NCBI GenBank assembly: GCA_050948665.1
Contig: JBMNEH010000001.1
Span: 124,001-188,000, forward strand
Length of the DNA: 64,000 nucleotides
Reading direction: 5' to 3'
Source of the DNA: JBMNEH01 sp050948665
GTDB lineage: Bacteria > Bacillota > Clostridia > Christensenellales > UMGS416
In this document: positions 26,845-35,547 of the stretch, piece after piece
How the letters are laid out: each line of letters starts with the position of its first letter
Position numbering within the stretch: the stretch's first letter is position 1
The notes under the pieces: model-generated
What the model was told of the DNA's origin: nothing
Seen by the model: only the letters and a program-made list of their open reading frames with translations
Databases searched by the model: none
Translations under genes and position numbers: made by a program

Positions 26845-28008
26845 ATGATTACTACATTACGAACAGATATAACCATTGAGCAAATCTGTGAAGGATTTGT
26901 CTACAATGAATATGAGGGGAAAGGGCTGTTCGGCCTTGCTGGGAAGTTGACTATTCAGCCGGAATATCAGCGTAATTATATCTATGCCGACGGCAAAAAA
27001 GATGTTGCTGTTATTCAGTCCATATTAAGGGGCTACCCTATCGGACTTATCTATTTTACAAAGGTTTCAGACAATGAATTTGAAATACTGGACGGACAGC
27101 AACGTATTACAAGCATAGGCCGGTTTCTAACGGGTAAGTTTCCCATTTTGGACGAAAACGGAATGCAGCAGTATTTTAGAGGATTAGCAGAGGATTTACA
27201 ACGTAAAATCCTGGATACAAAGCTGACGATATACGAATGCAGCGGCACGGAAAGCGAAATTAAGGAATGGTTCAAGACAATCAATATCGTGGGCGTTCCG
27301 TTGAATGAGCAGGAACTTTTGAACGCTATATATTCCGGTCCGTTCGTGACGCTTGCAAAGGCGGAGTTTTCCAACAGTCAAAACGCTAACATTCAGAAGT
27401 GGGCGGCTTATATCAGCGGCGACGTAAAGCGGCAGGATTATTTGCGTACCGCCCTTATGTGGGTTAGCAAGGGCAATATCGACGACTATATGAGCCGTCA
27501 CAGATATGGCACCAATATAACGGAATTAAAGGCATATTTCAACAGCGTTATTGACTGGGTTTCAAGCGTATTCATTGATGTTGAAACAGAAATGCGCGGC
27601 TTGAACTGGGGCGCATTCTATGAGCGGTTTCACATGAACGCCTATAACCCGAACGATGTACACGACAAGATGAAAGCCCTATATGCGGACTTCTTTGTCA
27701 AAAACCGCAAAGGCGTGTTCGAATACATATTAGGGGGCTGCACCGATACAAAGCTGCTTGACATACGTATTTTCGACGATGTGACGAAAAGAACCGTTTA
27801 CGAACGGCAGACGGCGGGCGCGCAGGCGCGTGGCGTTTCAAATTGCCCGCTGTGCGCCCTTGGAAATGACAGCAACAAGCACCGTATCTATAAACAAAAA
27901 GAAATGGACGCAGACCATGTAACTGCATGGAGCAACGGCGGCGCAACCGATATTAGCAACTGTACCATGCTTTGCGCCACACACAACCGGGCGAAAGGCA
28001 ACAAGTAA
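26845..28008 (+). CDS. DUF262 (GmrSD-type) HNH endonuclease
   Basis: 387 residues. The N-terminal DUF262/ParB-like domain carries LTIQPEYQRNYIYADGKK (about 32-49) and EILDGQQRITSIGRF (about 79-93), the family's nucleotide-handling motifs. The C-terminus is an HNH nuclease with CPLC, DADHVTAWSNGGATDISNC and CATHNRAK (Cys residues for zinc, His for catalysis). It is the probable restriction partner of the EcoRI-family methyltransferase, 7 bases downstream of that gene's longest frame. GGGAGTG precedes ATG 26845. DUF262-HNH proteins of the GmrSD type usually cut modified DNA, whereas here the methyltransferase neighbour suggests a modification-guided system. The precise target is unknown. Confidence 0.85.
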   Translation: MITTLRTDITIEQICEGFVYNEYEGKGLFGLAGKLTIQPEYQRNYIYADGKKDVAVIQSILRGYPIGLIYFTKVSDNEFEILDGQQRITSIGRFLTGKFPILDENGMQQYFRGLAEDLQRKILDTKLTIYECSGTESEIKEWFKTINIVGVPLNEQELLNAIYSGPFVTLAKAEFSNSQNANIQKWAAYISGDVKRQDYLRTALMWVSKGNIDDYMSRHRYGTNITELKAYFNSVIDWVSSVFIDVETEMRGLNWGAFYERFHMNAYNPNDVHDKMKALYADFFVKNRKGVFEYILGGCTDTKLLDIRIFDDVTKRTVYERQTAGAQARGVSNCPLCALGNDSNKHRIYKQKEMDADHVTAWSNGGATDISNCTMLCATHNRAKGNK

Positions 28009-28094
28009 AATCCCGTATCGCCTGTTATCGTTTAGTATCTACTTATGGATTTAAGCAAGCGACAAATAAGCGATAAACGAACATAGAAAAACGA

Positions 28095-28123
28095 CGGAAA
28101 TCCTTATTTTACAAGGATTTCCG
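28095..28123 (-). terminator. Hairpin between the nuclease and the transposase remnant
   Basis: A perfect 11-bp stem, 28095-28105 with 28113-28123. On the minus strand it is followed by a TTTTT tract, so it would stop transcription of the broken transposase. It may serve the nuclease gene less well. Confidence 0.6.
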
Positions 28124-28806
28124 CCATTATGAATATACTTCTTCAAGAGAAACATGGTTTTTTCGCTCTCATAACCGATGTCACAAATGAGGTTTTGAAA
28201 TGTTCTATCATAGTCGGCGCAGAGACGTTTTAGAAGAATGGTTCAAGGGTCCCAACATCGCTTCGTTCCGATGAAATATCGATGCCTATTATGTATTCAC
28301 TTTCAATAGCCACTTGTAGATTGTGAGCGCATCTCATTTTTCTGAACAGCTTTCTTACAAAAAGGCTATACTTGTTGGTATTCGCCTTAACTTTCGTCCC
28401 ATCAACAAACAAATGCCTATAAAAGATGTCTCCTTGTTTTGACAACCATTCTACAAGCCGGGTCAACAGATCTTCCACGCAACCTTTCAAACGCTCTTTA
28501 CGAAAACGGGCCAGCGTATTGTGCGATCCGGAACAGGATCGCCGCGCAACAGGTCTTGGAATGCCAGATTAAGACGACAAGCTTCCGCTATCTTTCCGCC
28601 GGAATAAAGACCCGGACTGCAGCATATACCATTACCTTGAACAGATGTTCCGGACTGACTGACGGTTTTCGTCCCGAGAACGGGTACGACCGGTACAACT
28701 CTCCGCGATCCAACTCTTCCAGTACCTGATCCGGCAATCTCACCGCGTTGTCCACGGGAATGAACACTTCTGTTTCAATGGGTAAGCACAGATGAATACA
28801 GCGCAT
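28105..28806 (-). pseudogene. Broken IS1182-family transposase
   Basis: Fragments in different frames together resemble an IS1182-type DDE transposase. The N-terminal part is 28588-28806 (FIPVDNAVRLPDQVLEELD, VSPEHLFKVMVYA). The middle is 28230-28490 (HLFVDGTKVKANTNKYSLF, the first DDE Asp region). A piece toward the C-terminus lies at about 28105-28220 (DYDRTFQNLICDIGYESEKT). Frameshifts separate the parts and the C-terminal end is missing, so it is inactive. It sits directly beside the restriction-modification pair and marks the island as acquired DNA. Apart from it and the terminators, the 28009-28986 stretch holds nothing I recognise. Confidence 0.75.
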
Positions 28807-28911
28807 GTTTTGCTATATTTTTGACTGCAGACTGTTGTTTTCACAGAACAAGTTTACAGGATTCGCGGGCGTTTCGGTATCCGCTTCCTTTTATATTCTA
28901 TTTCCTATCAT

Positions 28912-28944
28912 CAAAAAAGGGGTGCCTCTTTTTGAGACACCCCC
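28912..28944 (-). terminator. Terminator of the ABC efflux operon
   Basis: GGGGTGCCTC (28919-28928) pairs with GAGACACCCC (28934-28943) with one mismatch; on the minus strand it is followed by TTTTTT. It lies 43 bases after the adaptor gene stop. Confidence 0.8.
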
Positions 28945-28986
28945 GTCCCTTCCATATCAACTGACAGTAGTTTGCAATGAATCACG

Positions 28987-31683
28987 TCATTTTCCGATTG
29001 CGGAGAAAAAATTGTAAACCAATGTGTCCGCATAGCGATAAAACACGTCGCTTCCTTTTTCGATGCCCGACAAAATCTCCACTCTCATTCCGTCGGATAC
29101 TCCGGTTTCCACTTCCACCGGGGCGTTTAATGAATCCTTCTTCTCATCATAGCTTGTGTAGACATAAGTCTTTGCACCCTTTTCGACCAATGCCGCCGCC
29201 GGAACAGTGATGGGAGCCACGCATTCTGCCGTCGTAATCCTGACGGCAGCATTCATTCCGGGAATCATATTTTCTTCTCTGGGAATAGATACCGTTACAT
29301 TGTACTTCGTGTTGTTGCCTTCTTTGGAGCCGGTTCTGCCGATTTCGATAATAGTACCTGTATATTCCCGTCCTTTCAACGCTTCCAACGTTATTTTCAC
29401 AGGCAACTCCTCACGCAGCGAAAGAATGTCAAGTTCATCCACATGGATCGTAATACTCATAGTATCCTGCGGCATGATGCAAAGCACCTGTTTTTCCGCC
29501 AGGCTATACTTCTCGTATAGCTTTTGCTCTTTTCCCCGTGAGTTTTCTTCAGCCGTACCCGGAATAGCGGGTGTCATCACAAAGCCGGAACCGGACGGAG
29601 GCGTTTTTGAGTCAGCCGGCTGCTGCGGCTCCGACGATTCCTGCGGTTCGACGGGCTCTTGCGATCCGTCAGGCGGCTGCTCAATGGAAGCCGCACGATT
29701 GCAAACAATCCATACCGGATCCATGCTCGTCGCCTCATCCGCCCGCACGGTAATCACACAGAATTCCCCGGGAAAGAGTTCGGACGCGCGAACGGTTTCC
29801 CATACTCCGTTCCGAAACATATAAACGGAAGCGGTCCCTGTACAGGAATAGAAACCCGAGTATTCATAATTTTCTCCCGACAATTCGAAAAGTTTTGAGT
29901 AATCCACCACGCCGACAGCAGGATAGGATACGGTGAACTGAACGTCATCTTCTCCGATAGAAACGACAGTCGCTGCGTAATTCAGGAGTTTGGAAGCATC
30001 TTCTCCCGTTGGAGAATGGGAGAGAGTTTCCGATTCCAAACCTCCCCGATATGCCATATTCATTGCCCCGATGCGAGAACCGGACGATTTCAAAGCGACT
30101 GCGCTTCCGTTTACGAGACCGGAATCCGCGGCGTCCATTTCGTTCCCTTTTCCCCGCACTGACAGACTGATGACTGTACCGTCTTCCGGTATCCCTGAGA
30201 TGACCCCGTCCCATTCGGCGTAGAGAACCCCATCCTGATACAGACGAAACAGGGATTCCATTTGCGCTTCCAGCTGTTGCCTTCTTTTCAAAAGAGTGTA
30301 ATAGGTGCTCGTTTGACCGACATGATCGAGCTTCAGAAGCGTATCGCCTTCTTCCACCAAAGAATTCTCTTCGACGGGAACGGAAGATACGCTCCCGTAA
30401 TATCCGGTTACTTTCAGTTCGCTGTGTATATACAGGCGTCCTTTTCCAAGCTCTGTCCCGTCTTCTTTCCATACGGATACGGTATCTCCGCAGCTCGCCG
30501 ATTCATCCGAGAGCGTAACAGTCAGAAGCCCGTTTTCTTTTGCCGCAACCCGACCCGTCTCCTCCGTCCCGTCAGAAAGAGCAATCCTGACCGCATCCCC
30601 TACGGAAACGCCGCCCTTCTCATCTAAATCCACGCCCATGTGTCCGTCCAAGGAAATCAGCATCAAACAACCATGTTCGGCTATGACATCTAAAACGCTC
30701 TGCCCTTCCTGCGCATAAATCTTCTTGACCCGACCGTTTACGGCAGCGGTAATCTTTTTATCCGCGTTTTTGTCGGTTTCCTCATTCAGATCCGTATCGA
30801 GCTCGTCAATCGCCTTTTGAAGTTCCGCGACGGCAACGCCGACAGAAGCCTGATCGACCGAAGCCAAAACGTCTCCCGCTTTAACCGTATCGCCGTTGTT
30901 GACGTGATAAGCGGTTACAGTGACGCTGTCAGGTATGCGAACGGATTTTGCAGCCTCCTCTGCCAACATGCCCGTTCCGGAAAGCACGGTGGAAATCACG
31001 CCTTCTTCCGCGGCGGCAGACAGGACCTGTTCATTTACGGACACCGCCTCATCGCCGGTATTTTTTTGCGGTAACGACGCAATCGCGACCGCAACGGCAA
31101 TGACGAGAATCATCGGGACAATCCAGTTTCCCTTCTTCCTTTTTTTTCCCGTTTCTTCATCCTCATCCGAATCCTCTTCCGATTCGGAAGCGGACCGCGA
31201 AACCTCGTCAGCCGACCTTCGTCTAACGCGGATATACAGAAACAGACAAATTCCGTCCCCGATCGCACATACGATCAGAATGGGAAGCCATGCCTTGCGG
31301 ACGATCGATAAAAAAACATTTCCGCCGCCGTTTGATTGCCTGTTTATAAACGGAAAGCTCCCCGTACTTCCGTCGGGGAGGGCAATCCCTTCCCCTGTTT
31401 CTCCTTCCGGCACAGAGAAACCATCCGGTATCTGACCGTCGGGAGGCGTAAATCCATCCGGTATCCGACCTTCGGGAGGAGCAAAGCCTTCCGGTATTTC
31501 CCCGCTTTCATTAAAACGATCGACGAAAGACGGATCGAAATTCGGAAAATCATTCGAACCCTTTTCGGGAGTCAGAGCGAGATTCACCAAATCGAAGATC
31601 ATCACGGATGTAAAAAATACCATGAGGACGATATAGACAATCCCTCTGATCTTTCTTGGGGAAGATATGTTTTGCTTTTTCAT
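28987..31683 (-). CDS. Large membrane-fusion (HlyD/MacA-like) adaptor with proline-rich repeats
   Basis: About 898 residues, unusually long for this family. After an N-terminal TM helix (IRGIVYIVLMVFFTSVMIFDL) come three or more IP(D/E)GF(A/T)PPxG repeats (residues about 45-80), then a second TM helix (AWLPILIVCAIGDGICLFLYI) and a third (WIVPMILVIAVAVAIASL). The adaptor body follows: barrel-sandwich strands near VTAYHVNNGDTVKAGDVLASV and a C-terminal IPGMNAAVRIT/GMRVEILSGIEKGSDVF part typical of efflux adaptors. The start at 31683 was chosen because GGAGG stands 11 bases before it. Last gene of the four-gene operon. It probably links the ABC transporter to the cell exterior. Why a second, larger adaptor is needed is unclear. 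Confidence 0.8.
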   Translation of the reverse strand: MKKQNISSPRKIRGIVYIVLMVFFTSVMIFDLVNLALTPEKGSNDFPNFDPSFVDRFNESGEIPEGFAPPEGRIPDGFTPPDGQIPDGFSVPEGETGEGIALPDGSTGSFPFINRQSNGGGNVFLSIVRKAWLPILIVCAIGDGICLFLYIRVRRRSADEVSRSASESEEDSDEDEETGKKRKKGNWIVPMILVIAVAVAIASLPQKNTGDEAVSVNEQVLSAAAEEGVISTVLSGTGMLAEEAAKSVRIPDSVTVTAYHVNNGDTVKAGDVLASVDQASVGVAVAELQKAIDELDTDLNEETDKNADKKITAAVNGRVKKIYAQEGQSVLDVIAEHGCLMLISLDGHMGVDLDEKGGVSVGDAVRIALSDGTEETGRVAAKENGLLTVTLSDESASCGDTVSVWKEDGTELGKGRLYIHSELKVTGYYGSVSSVPVEENSLVEEGDTLLKLDHVGQTSTYYTLLKRRQQLEAQMESLFRLYQDGVLYAEWDGVISGIPEDGTVISLSVRGKGNEMDAADSGLVNGSAVALKSSGSRIGAMNMAYRGGLESETLSHSPTGEDASKLLNYAATVVSIGEDDVQFTVSYPAVGVVDYSKLFELSGENYEYSGFYSCTGTASVYMFRNGVWETVRASELFPGEFCVITVRADEATSMDPVWIVCNRAASIEQPPDGSQEPVEPQESSEPQQPADSKTPPSGSGFVMTPAIPGTAEENSRGKEQKLYEKYSLAEKQVLCIMPQDTMSITIHVDELDILSLREELPVKITLEALKGREYTGTIIEIGRTGSKEGNNTKYNVTVSIPREENMIPGMNAAVRITTAECVAPITVPAAALVEKGAKTYVYTSYDEKKDSLNAPVEVETGVSDGMRVEILSGIEKGSDVFYRYADTLVYNFFSAIGK

Positions 31684-31700
31684 TGATTGATTCACCTCCA

Positions 31701-32885
31701 TTAACCGCCATAGTGAAGCGCATCGATCGGCGCCATCTTCGCCGCTTTATTCGCCGGATACAATCCGAATACGATACCGATTACGAAACAGAATCCTACG
31801 GCTATCAACACCACATTCCACTCCAAAGAGAACGACATACTGAGACTCGATACGACTACGGAAATAATCCGGAGCACTGCCCAGGAAAGAAATACGCCAA
31901 TGAGGCAGCCCAACATGCTGAGGACGACCGATTCCATCAGGAATTGCTGCAAAATATCTCTTCTCGAAGCTCCGATCGCTTTTCGGATCCCGATTTCCCG
32001 TGTCCGTTCCATGACCGTGACCAGCATGATGTTCATAATCCCGATCCCGCCGACAACCAGAGAAATGCCCGCAATGCTGCCCAGCAGGATCGACAGGATG
32101 GAGGTCACGCTGCTCATGGCATCCTCCAGTTCATCCCGCATAGATACCGCAAACGCATCATCGTCTTGATCGAATCTCTCCATCAGTAAAGAGGTCATCA
32201 CCGTTTCCGCTGTAGCCATATCCGTTTCTGCGCTGACAGAAAAACTCGTAATCGCAGACGATGTTTCGGAAGACAGGCGCATCAACGACGTGTACGGGAT
32301 ATATGCGACGATGGAACCCCTGCCGAAGACCGCCGTCAAAGAATCCTCATCGTCCTCTAAAAGACCGACAACCGTATGTTTTACGCCGTCAATCGATACT
32401 TCTTCTCCGAGACAGTCCGCGTAACCGATGAGTTCCGTTGCCGCCGTTTCATTGATGACGGCTACGTTCGTATGATTATCCACATCGGAAGACTTGATAA
32501 ATCGCCCTAAGAGAAGGGAAAGACCGTTGATCGTTTCGTAGGCAGGCGTCGTTCCGCATACGGTAACGGTATCGCTGTTGCCCTCATACCTCGCCGTCGC
32601 GCTGATTTCGCCGGACGGCGCAATCAGCCCGATACCGGCTTCTTCCATCCACTCGTTCAGCGTATGAAGAGTGACCGGAGCCCCTTTGTCATCGGAAACC
32701 GTCACCGTGAGAAGGTTGCTGCCCAGACCGGCAATGGAATCCGTCACCGAACCGGTAGCTCCGCTGACCAGACTCACCAAAATGACCAGCGCCATAACGC
32801 CGATAATGATCCCCAACATCGTCAGAAAGGATCTGAATTTGTTCCCGGCTATCGATTTAAATGCCATTTTTAACGATTGAATCAT
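31701..32885 (-). CDS. MacB/FtsX-type ABC transporter permease
   Basis: 394 residues: one N-terminal TM helix (FRSFLTMLGIIIGVMALVILVSLVSG), a large extracytoplasmic MacB core domain, and three C-terminal TM helices including GIGIMNIMLVTVMERTREIGIRKAIGA, the highly conserved FtsX coupling segment. It pairs with the ATPase encoded directly upstream (4-base overlap). MacB-type systems export peptides, lipids or drugs by a mechanotransmission mechanism; the substrate here is unknown. Confidence 0.92.
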   Translation of the reverse strand: MIQSLKMAFKSIAGNKFRSFLTMLGIIIGVMALVILVSLVSGATGSVTDSIAGLGSNLLTVTVSDDKGAPVTLHTLNEWMEEAGIGLIAPSGEISATARYEGNSDTVTVCGTTPAYETINGLSLLLGRFIKSSDVDNHTNVAVINETAATELIGYADCLGEEVSIDGVKHTVVGLLEDDEDSLTAVFGRGSIVAYIPYTSLMRLSSETSSAITSFSVSAETDMATAETVMTSLLMERFDQDDDAFAVSMRDELEDAMSSVTSILSILLGSIAGISLVVGGIGIMNIMLVTVMERTREIGIRKAIGASRRDILQQFLMESVVLSMLGCLIGVFLSWAVLRIISVVVSSLSMSFSLEWNVVLIAVGFCFVIGIVFGLYPANKAAKMAPIDALHYGG

Positions 32886-33553
32886 GCAACCACCTCCGAC
32901 AGCTTTCCGTCCCGGATATTTACGATCCGCGACGCCTGTTCCGCAATCTCCCTGTCGTGTGTGATCAAAACGATCGTATTCCCCTGATCGTGCAGCTCAC
33001 GGAAGATGCCCATGATCTCATCCGTCGTTTTGGAATCCAGGTTTCCGGTCGGTTCGTCGCCTAAAATCAGAGACGGCCTTGTGACAATCGCGCGCGCAAT
33101 CGCTACCCTCTGCTGCTGCCCGCCCGAGAGCTCCGTCGGAAGGTGATCTGCCCATTTCGTCAGATTGACGCGTTCCAACGCCTCCGCGACACGTGTTTTC
33201 CGTTCTGATTTTCCCACCCGCTGATAAATGAGGGGCAGTTCCACATTCTCCATAGCCGTCAGTTTATTGATCAGATTGAAACTCTGAAAAACAAACCCTA
33301 TTTTTTTTCTTCGTATTTTAGCGAGCTCCGACTCCGAATAATCTTCAATCGGTATACCGTCCAGAAGATAGGTACCGGAATCCGCGATGTCCAGGCATCC
33401 GATGATGTTCATAAGCGTGGATTTTCCGCTTCCGGAAGGACCGATAACGCTGACAAATTCCCCTTCATCAATATGAAGCGTCACTTTGTTCAGCGCGTAG
33501 ACCTTACCGGAACCGACCTGATAGACCCGAGAAACATTTTTCAAATCGATCAT
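32882..33553 (-). CDS. MacB/LolD-type ABC transporter ATP-binding protein
   Basis: 223 residues, a complete ABC ATPase. Walker A GPSGSGKSTLMNIIG, Q-loop FVFQSFNLINKLTA, signature LSGGQQQRVAIARA, Walker B SLILGDEPTGNLDS and H-loop VLITHDREIAEQ are all intact. It energises the permease encoded downstream, whose start overlaps this stop by four bases. Cytoplasmic, membrane-associated. Confidence 0.95.
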   Translation of the reverse strand: MIDLKNVSRVYQVGSGKVYALNKVTLHIDEGEFVSVIGPSGSGKSTLMNIIGCLDIADSGTYLLDGIPIEDYSESELAKIRRKKIGFVFQSFNLINKLTAMENVELPLIYQRVGKSERKTRVAEALERVNLTKWADHLPTELSGGQQQRVAIARAIVTRPSLILGDEPTGNLDSKTTDEIMGIFRELHDQGNTIVLITHDREIAEQASRIVNIRDGKLSEVVA

Positions 33554-33566
33554 AGTGTCCGCCTCC

Positions 33567-35231
33567 TTAATTTCCCGGCAGGCTCGTCCCGCCGGAACTT
33601 CCCGGCATATTTCTGTCGCCCGGCATGTTCCCGGGCATATTGCCGCCCGGCATACCGCCGCCCGGCATACCGAAGTTGAAATTCCCGGAGTTGTTGTTTC
33701 GCGACTCCGTGTAGTAGACCGTATCGCCTTCCGAAAGCCCCTCCAATATCTCCACGTAACTGCCGTTGGAAAGGCCGATCGTTACTTCCGTCATGCCTCC
33801 GAGCTCACCGGTAGACTCATCGCGAGAGGTATACACATAAGCGGAAGCACTGGTCTTTCTGACAGCGTCATCCGGCAAAAGCAGCGCATTATCCACGCCC
33901 TTGATTACGACGGACACGGAAGCGGTCATGCCGGCAAGCATTTTCTCCGCTCTGTCCAGAGTTACGGTGGCCGTATATGTCGTCACCCCTCCGGAGCCGG
34001 ATGCGGAAGACGTGTCGATCTCCGTAACCTTTCCCGTATACGTATCGTCCCCAATCGACTCGACACTGACCGAAACCTCCTGACCGATCTCGAGAGAAAG
34101 AACATCCGTTTCGTCTACGCTTATCGAAACGGTCATGCTCTTTCCGGGATCGATAGAGAGCAGCACCGATTCTTCCTGCGAAGAACCGGATTCCGTTTCG
34201 CCGGAGGAACTTGCATTGTTGAGGACCTCAGCTTCCGAAGAATTCTCATCGTAAGAAACGGTGTCAATAATCCCGGAGATCGGCGCCGTAATCGCTCCGC
34301 CCCGATAGATCTTTATAAGTGTTTGCAATCTTTCTTCCAGATTCGCACGCTGCTTCAGCAAGCTGTCATAATTTGCGGAATACGAGGTGTCCGTCAGCGT
34401 AATCAGCGTAGAAGACGCGCCGACAGAGCTGTTTTCGGACACCTTTACGGAATCGACCGTTCCGGCATATCCCGTGATTTTAAGTTCCTCATGGATATAC
34501 AGAGTTCCGCTGTCGGAATCCCCTACGGTCACGGTATCTCCGTAAACAGGCCCGTCATCCCCGATCAAAACCGTCGTTTTTTCCGCTGTTACCTTATCCA
34601 CGGTTCCGGTATACGTATTTCCGCTTGAATCGGTCACGCTAACCGAATCGCCGATACTGTAAGCCGCAGAGTCCAGATCCACCGCCATATATCCGTCCAG
34701 AGACAGAAGGATGAGGGCGCCGTTTTCATACATGACGGATGAAACGTCGTCACCTTCCTCCGCAAAGACTGCTTTGACGCGCCCTTTCAAAGGGGCCTTG
34801 ATTTTTGAATCCACTTCATTATCGCTGACATCCGCAAGCTGCCCGTCCAGCTCATCCAATTCCTTTTGGGCATCCGACAATGCCGACAAAACGGAAGAGA
34901 CGTCCACGGAGGCCAAAATATCGCCTTCCCTCACAGAATCTCCCGCTTCCGGGTATACTTTTTTAATTTCCACGCCGGCAGGAATCATAACATCCGTGAT
35001 CCCATCGCTGACAAGAGCTCCCGATCCGGAAACGGTGGTACGTATGCTGCCCGTAGTGACCTTGGCACTCTGAATCTCCTGTTCGGCAGACGCATAATTC
35101 TCACGAACCTGCTTCTGAAAGAACAAAACAGCGGCAATCAACAGCAGAATGACGACAGCGACGATGCTGATCCCGATACGGACACTTCGATTCCTGCGCT
35201 CTGCCTTCGACAGCCTTTTAGTCCTACCCAT
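33567..35231 (-). CDS. HlyD/MacA-like efflux adaptor
   Basis: 554 residues. A basic N-terminus (MGRTKRLSKAERRNRSVR) and one TM helix anchor the protein, with the adaptor domain outside. Lipoyl-like strands (VYPEAGDSVREGDILASV), a helical hairpin, beta-barrel segments and a C-terminal GLSNGSYVEILEGLSEGDTV follow. The end is a Gly/Met/Pro-rich tail of GGxMPG repeats (FGMPGGGMPGGNMPGNMPG), a low-complexity feature seen in Gram-positive versions of these adaptors. ATG 35231 was preferred because GGGAGG lies 8 bases upstream. First gene of the efflux operon, controlled by the promoter at 35265-35297. Confidence 0.88.
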   Translation of the reverse strand: MGRTKRLSKAERRNRSVRIGISIVAVVILLLIAAVLFFQKQVRENYASAEQEIQSAKVTTGSIRTTVSGSGALVSDGITDVMIPAGVEIKKVYPEAGDSVREGDILASVDVSSVLSALSDAQKELDELDGQLADVSDNEVDSKIKAPLKGRVKAVFAEEGDDVSSVMYENGALILLSLDGYMAVDLDSAAYSIGDSVSVTDSSGNTYTGTVDKVTAEKTTVLIGDDGPVYGDTVTVGDSDSGTLYIHEELKITGYAGTVDSVKVSENSSVGASSTLITLTDTSYSANYDSLLKQRANLEERLQTLIKIYRGGAITAPISGIIDTVSYDENSSEAEVLNNASSSGETESGSSQEESVLLSIDPGKSMTVSISVDETDVLSLEIGQEVSVSVESIGDDTYTGKVTEIDTSSASGSGGVTTYTATVTLDRAEKMLAGMTASVSVVIKGVDNALLLPDDAVRKTSASAYVYTSRDESTGELGGMTEVTIGLSNGSYVEILEGLSEGDTVYYTESRNNNSGNFNFGMPGGGMPGGNMPGNMPGDRNMPGSSGGTSLPGN

Positions 35232-35264
35232 AATCATTCCTCCCATTCCTTGCGAATCGGCTTC

Positions 35265-35297
35265 ATTATAAAAGCCGAGGCTAAAGGCAGCCTAAAG
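35265..35297 (-). promoter_or_regulatory. Efflux-operon promoter with response-regulator direct repeat
   Basis: On the minus strand CTTTAGG and CTTTAGC (plus 35291-35297 and 35280-35286) form a direct repeat with 11-base periodicity, ending exactly 9 bases before TATAAT (plus 35265-35270). The same layout occurs upstream of the response regulator gene (37472-37504), so this is a likely binding site for that OmpR-family regulator, replacing a -35 box. Confidence 0.7.
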
Positions 35298-35330
35298 GAA
35301 CCATGAACAAAATTTAAAGACAACACGCAC

Positions 35331-35364
35331 AAAAAGGAAGCGTTCTTCGCAAGAAGGACGCTTC
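35331..35364 (-). terminator. Terminator after the two-component operon
   Basis: An 11-bp stem (35337-35347 with 35354-35364, one G-T pair) followed on the minus strand by TTTTT. It separates the histidine kinase gene from the efflux operon. The 180 bases between it and the kinase stop hold nothing recognisable. Confidence 0.75.
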
Positions 35365-35547
35365 GTTGTGGAATCTTCACTCATTCGTTAACGTTATAAA
35401 GACTTAATCGTTGTCATAATCTGTTTTGATATAAGAGTCAAAAGGCAAAGTCGCATTGCCAACCTCTATACGCAGTATGTCTTTTGAGGGCTTGGGCACT
35501 GTATGTTGCGGTTTGCGTGAACAGCCGAAGCCTTTGCCCCTAACATC

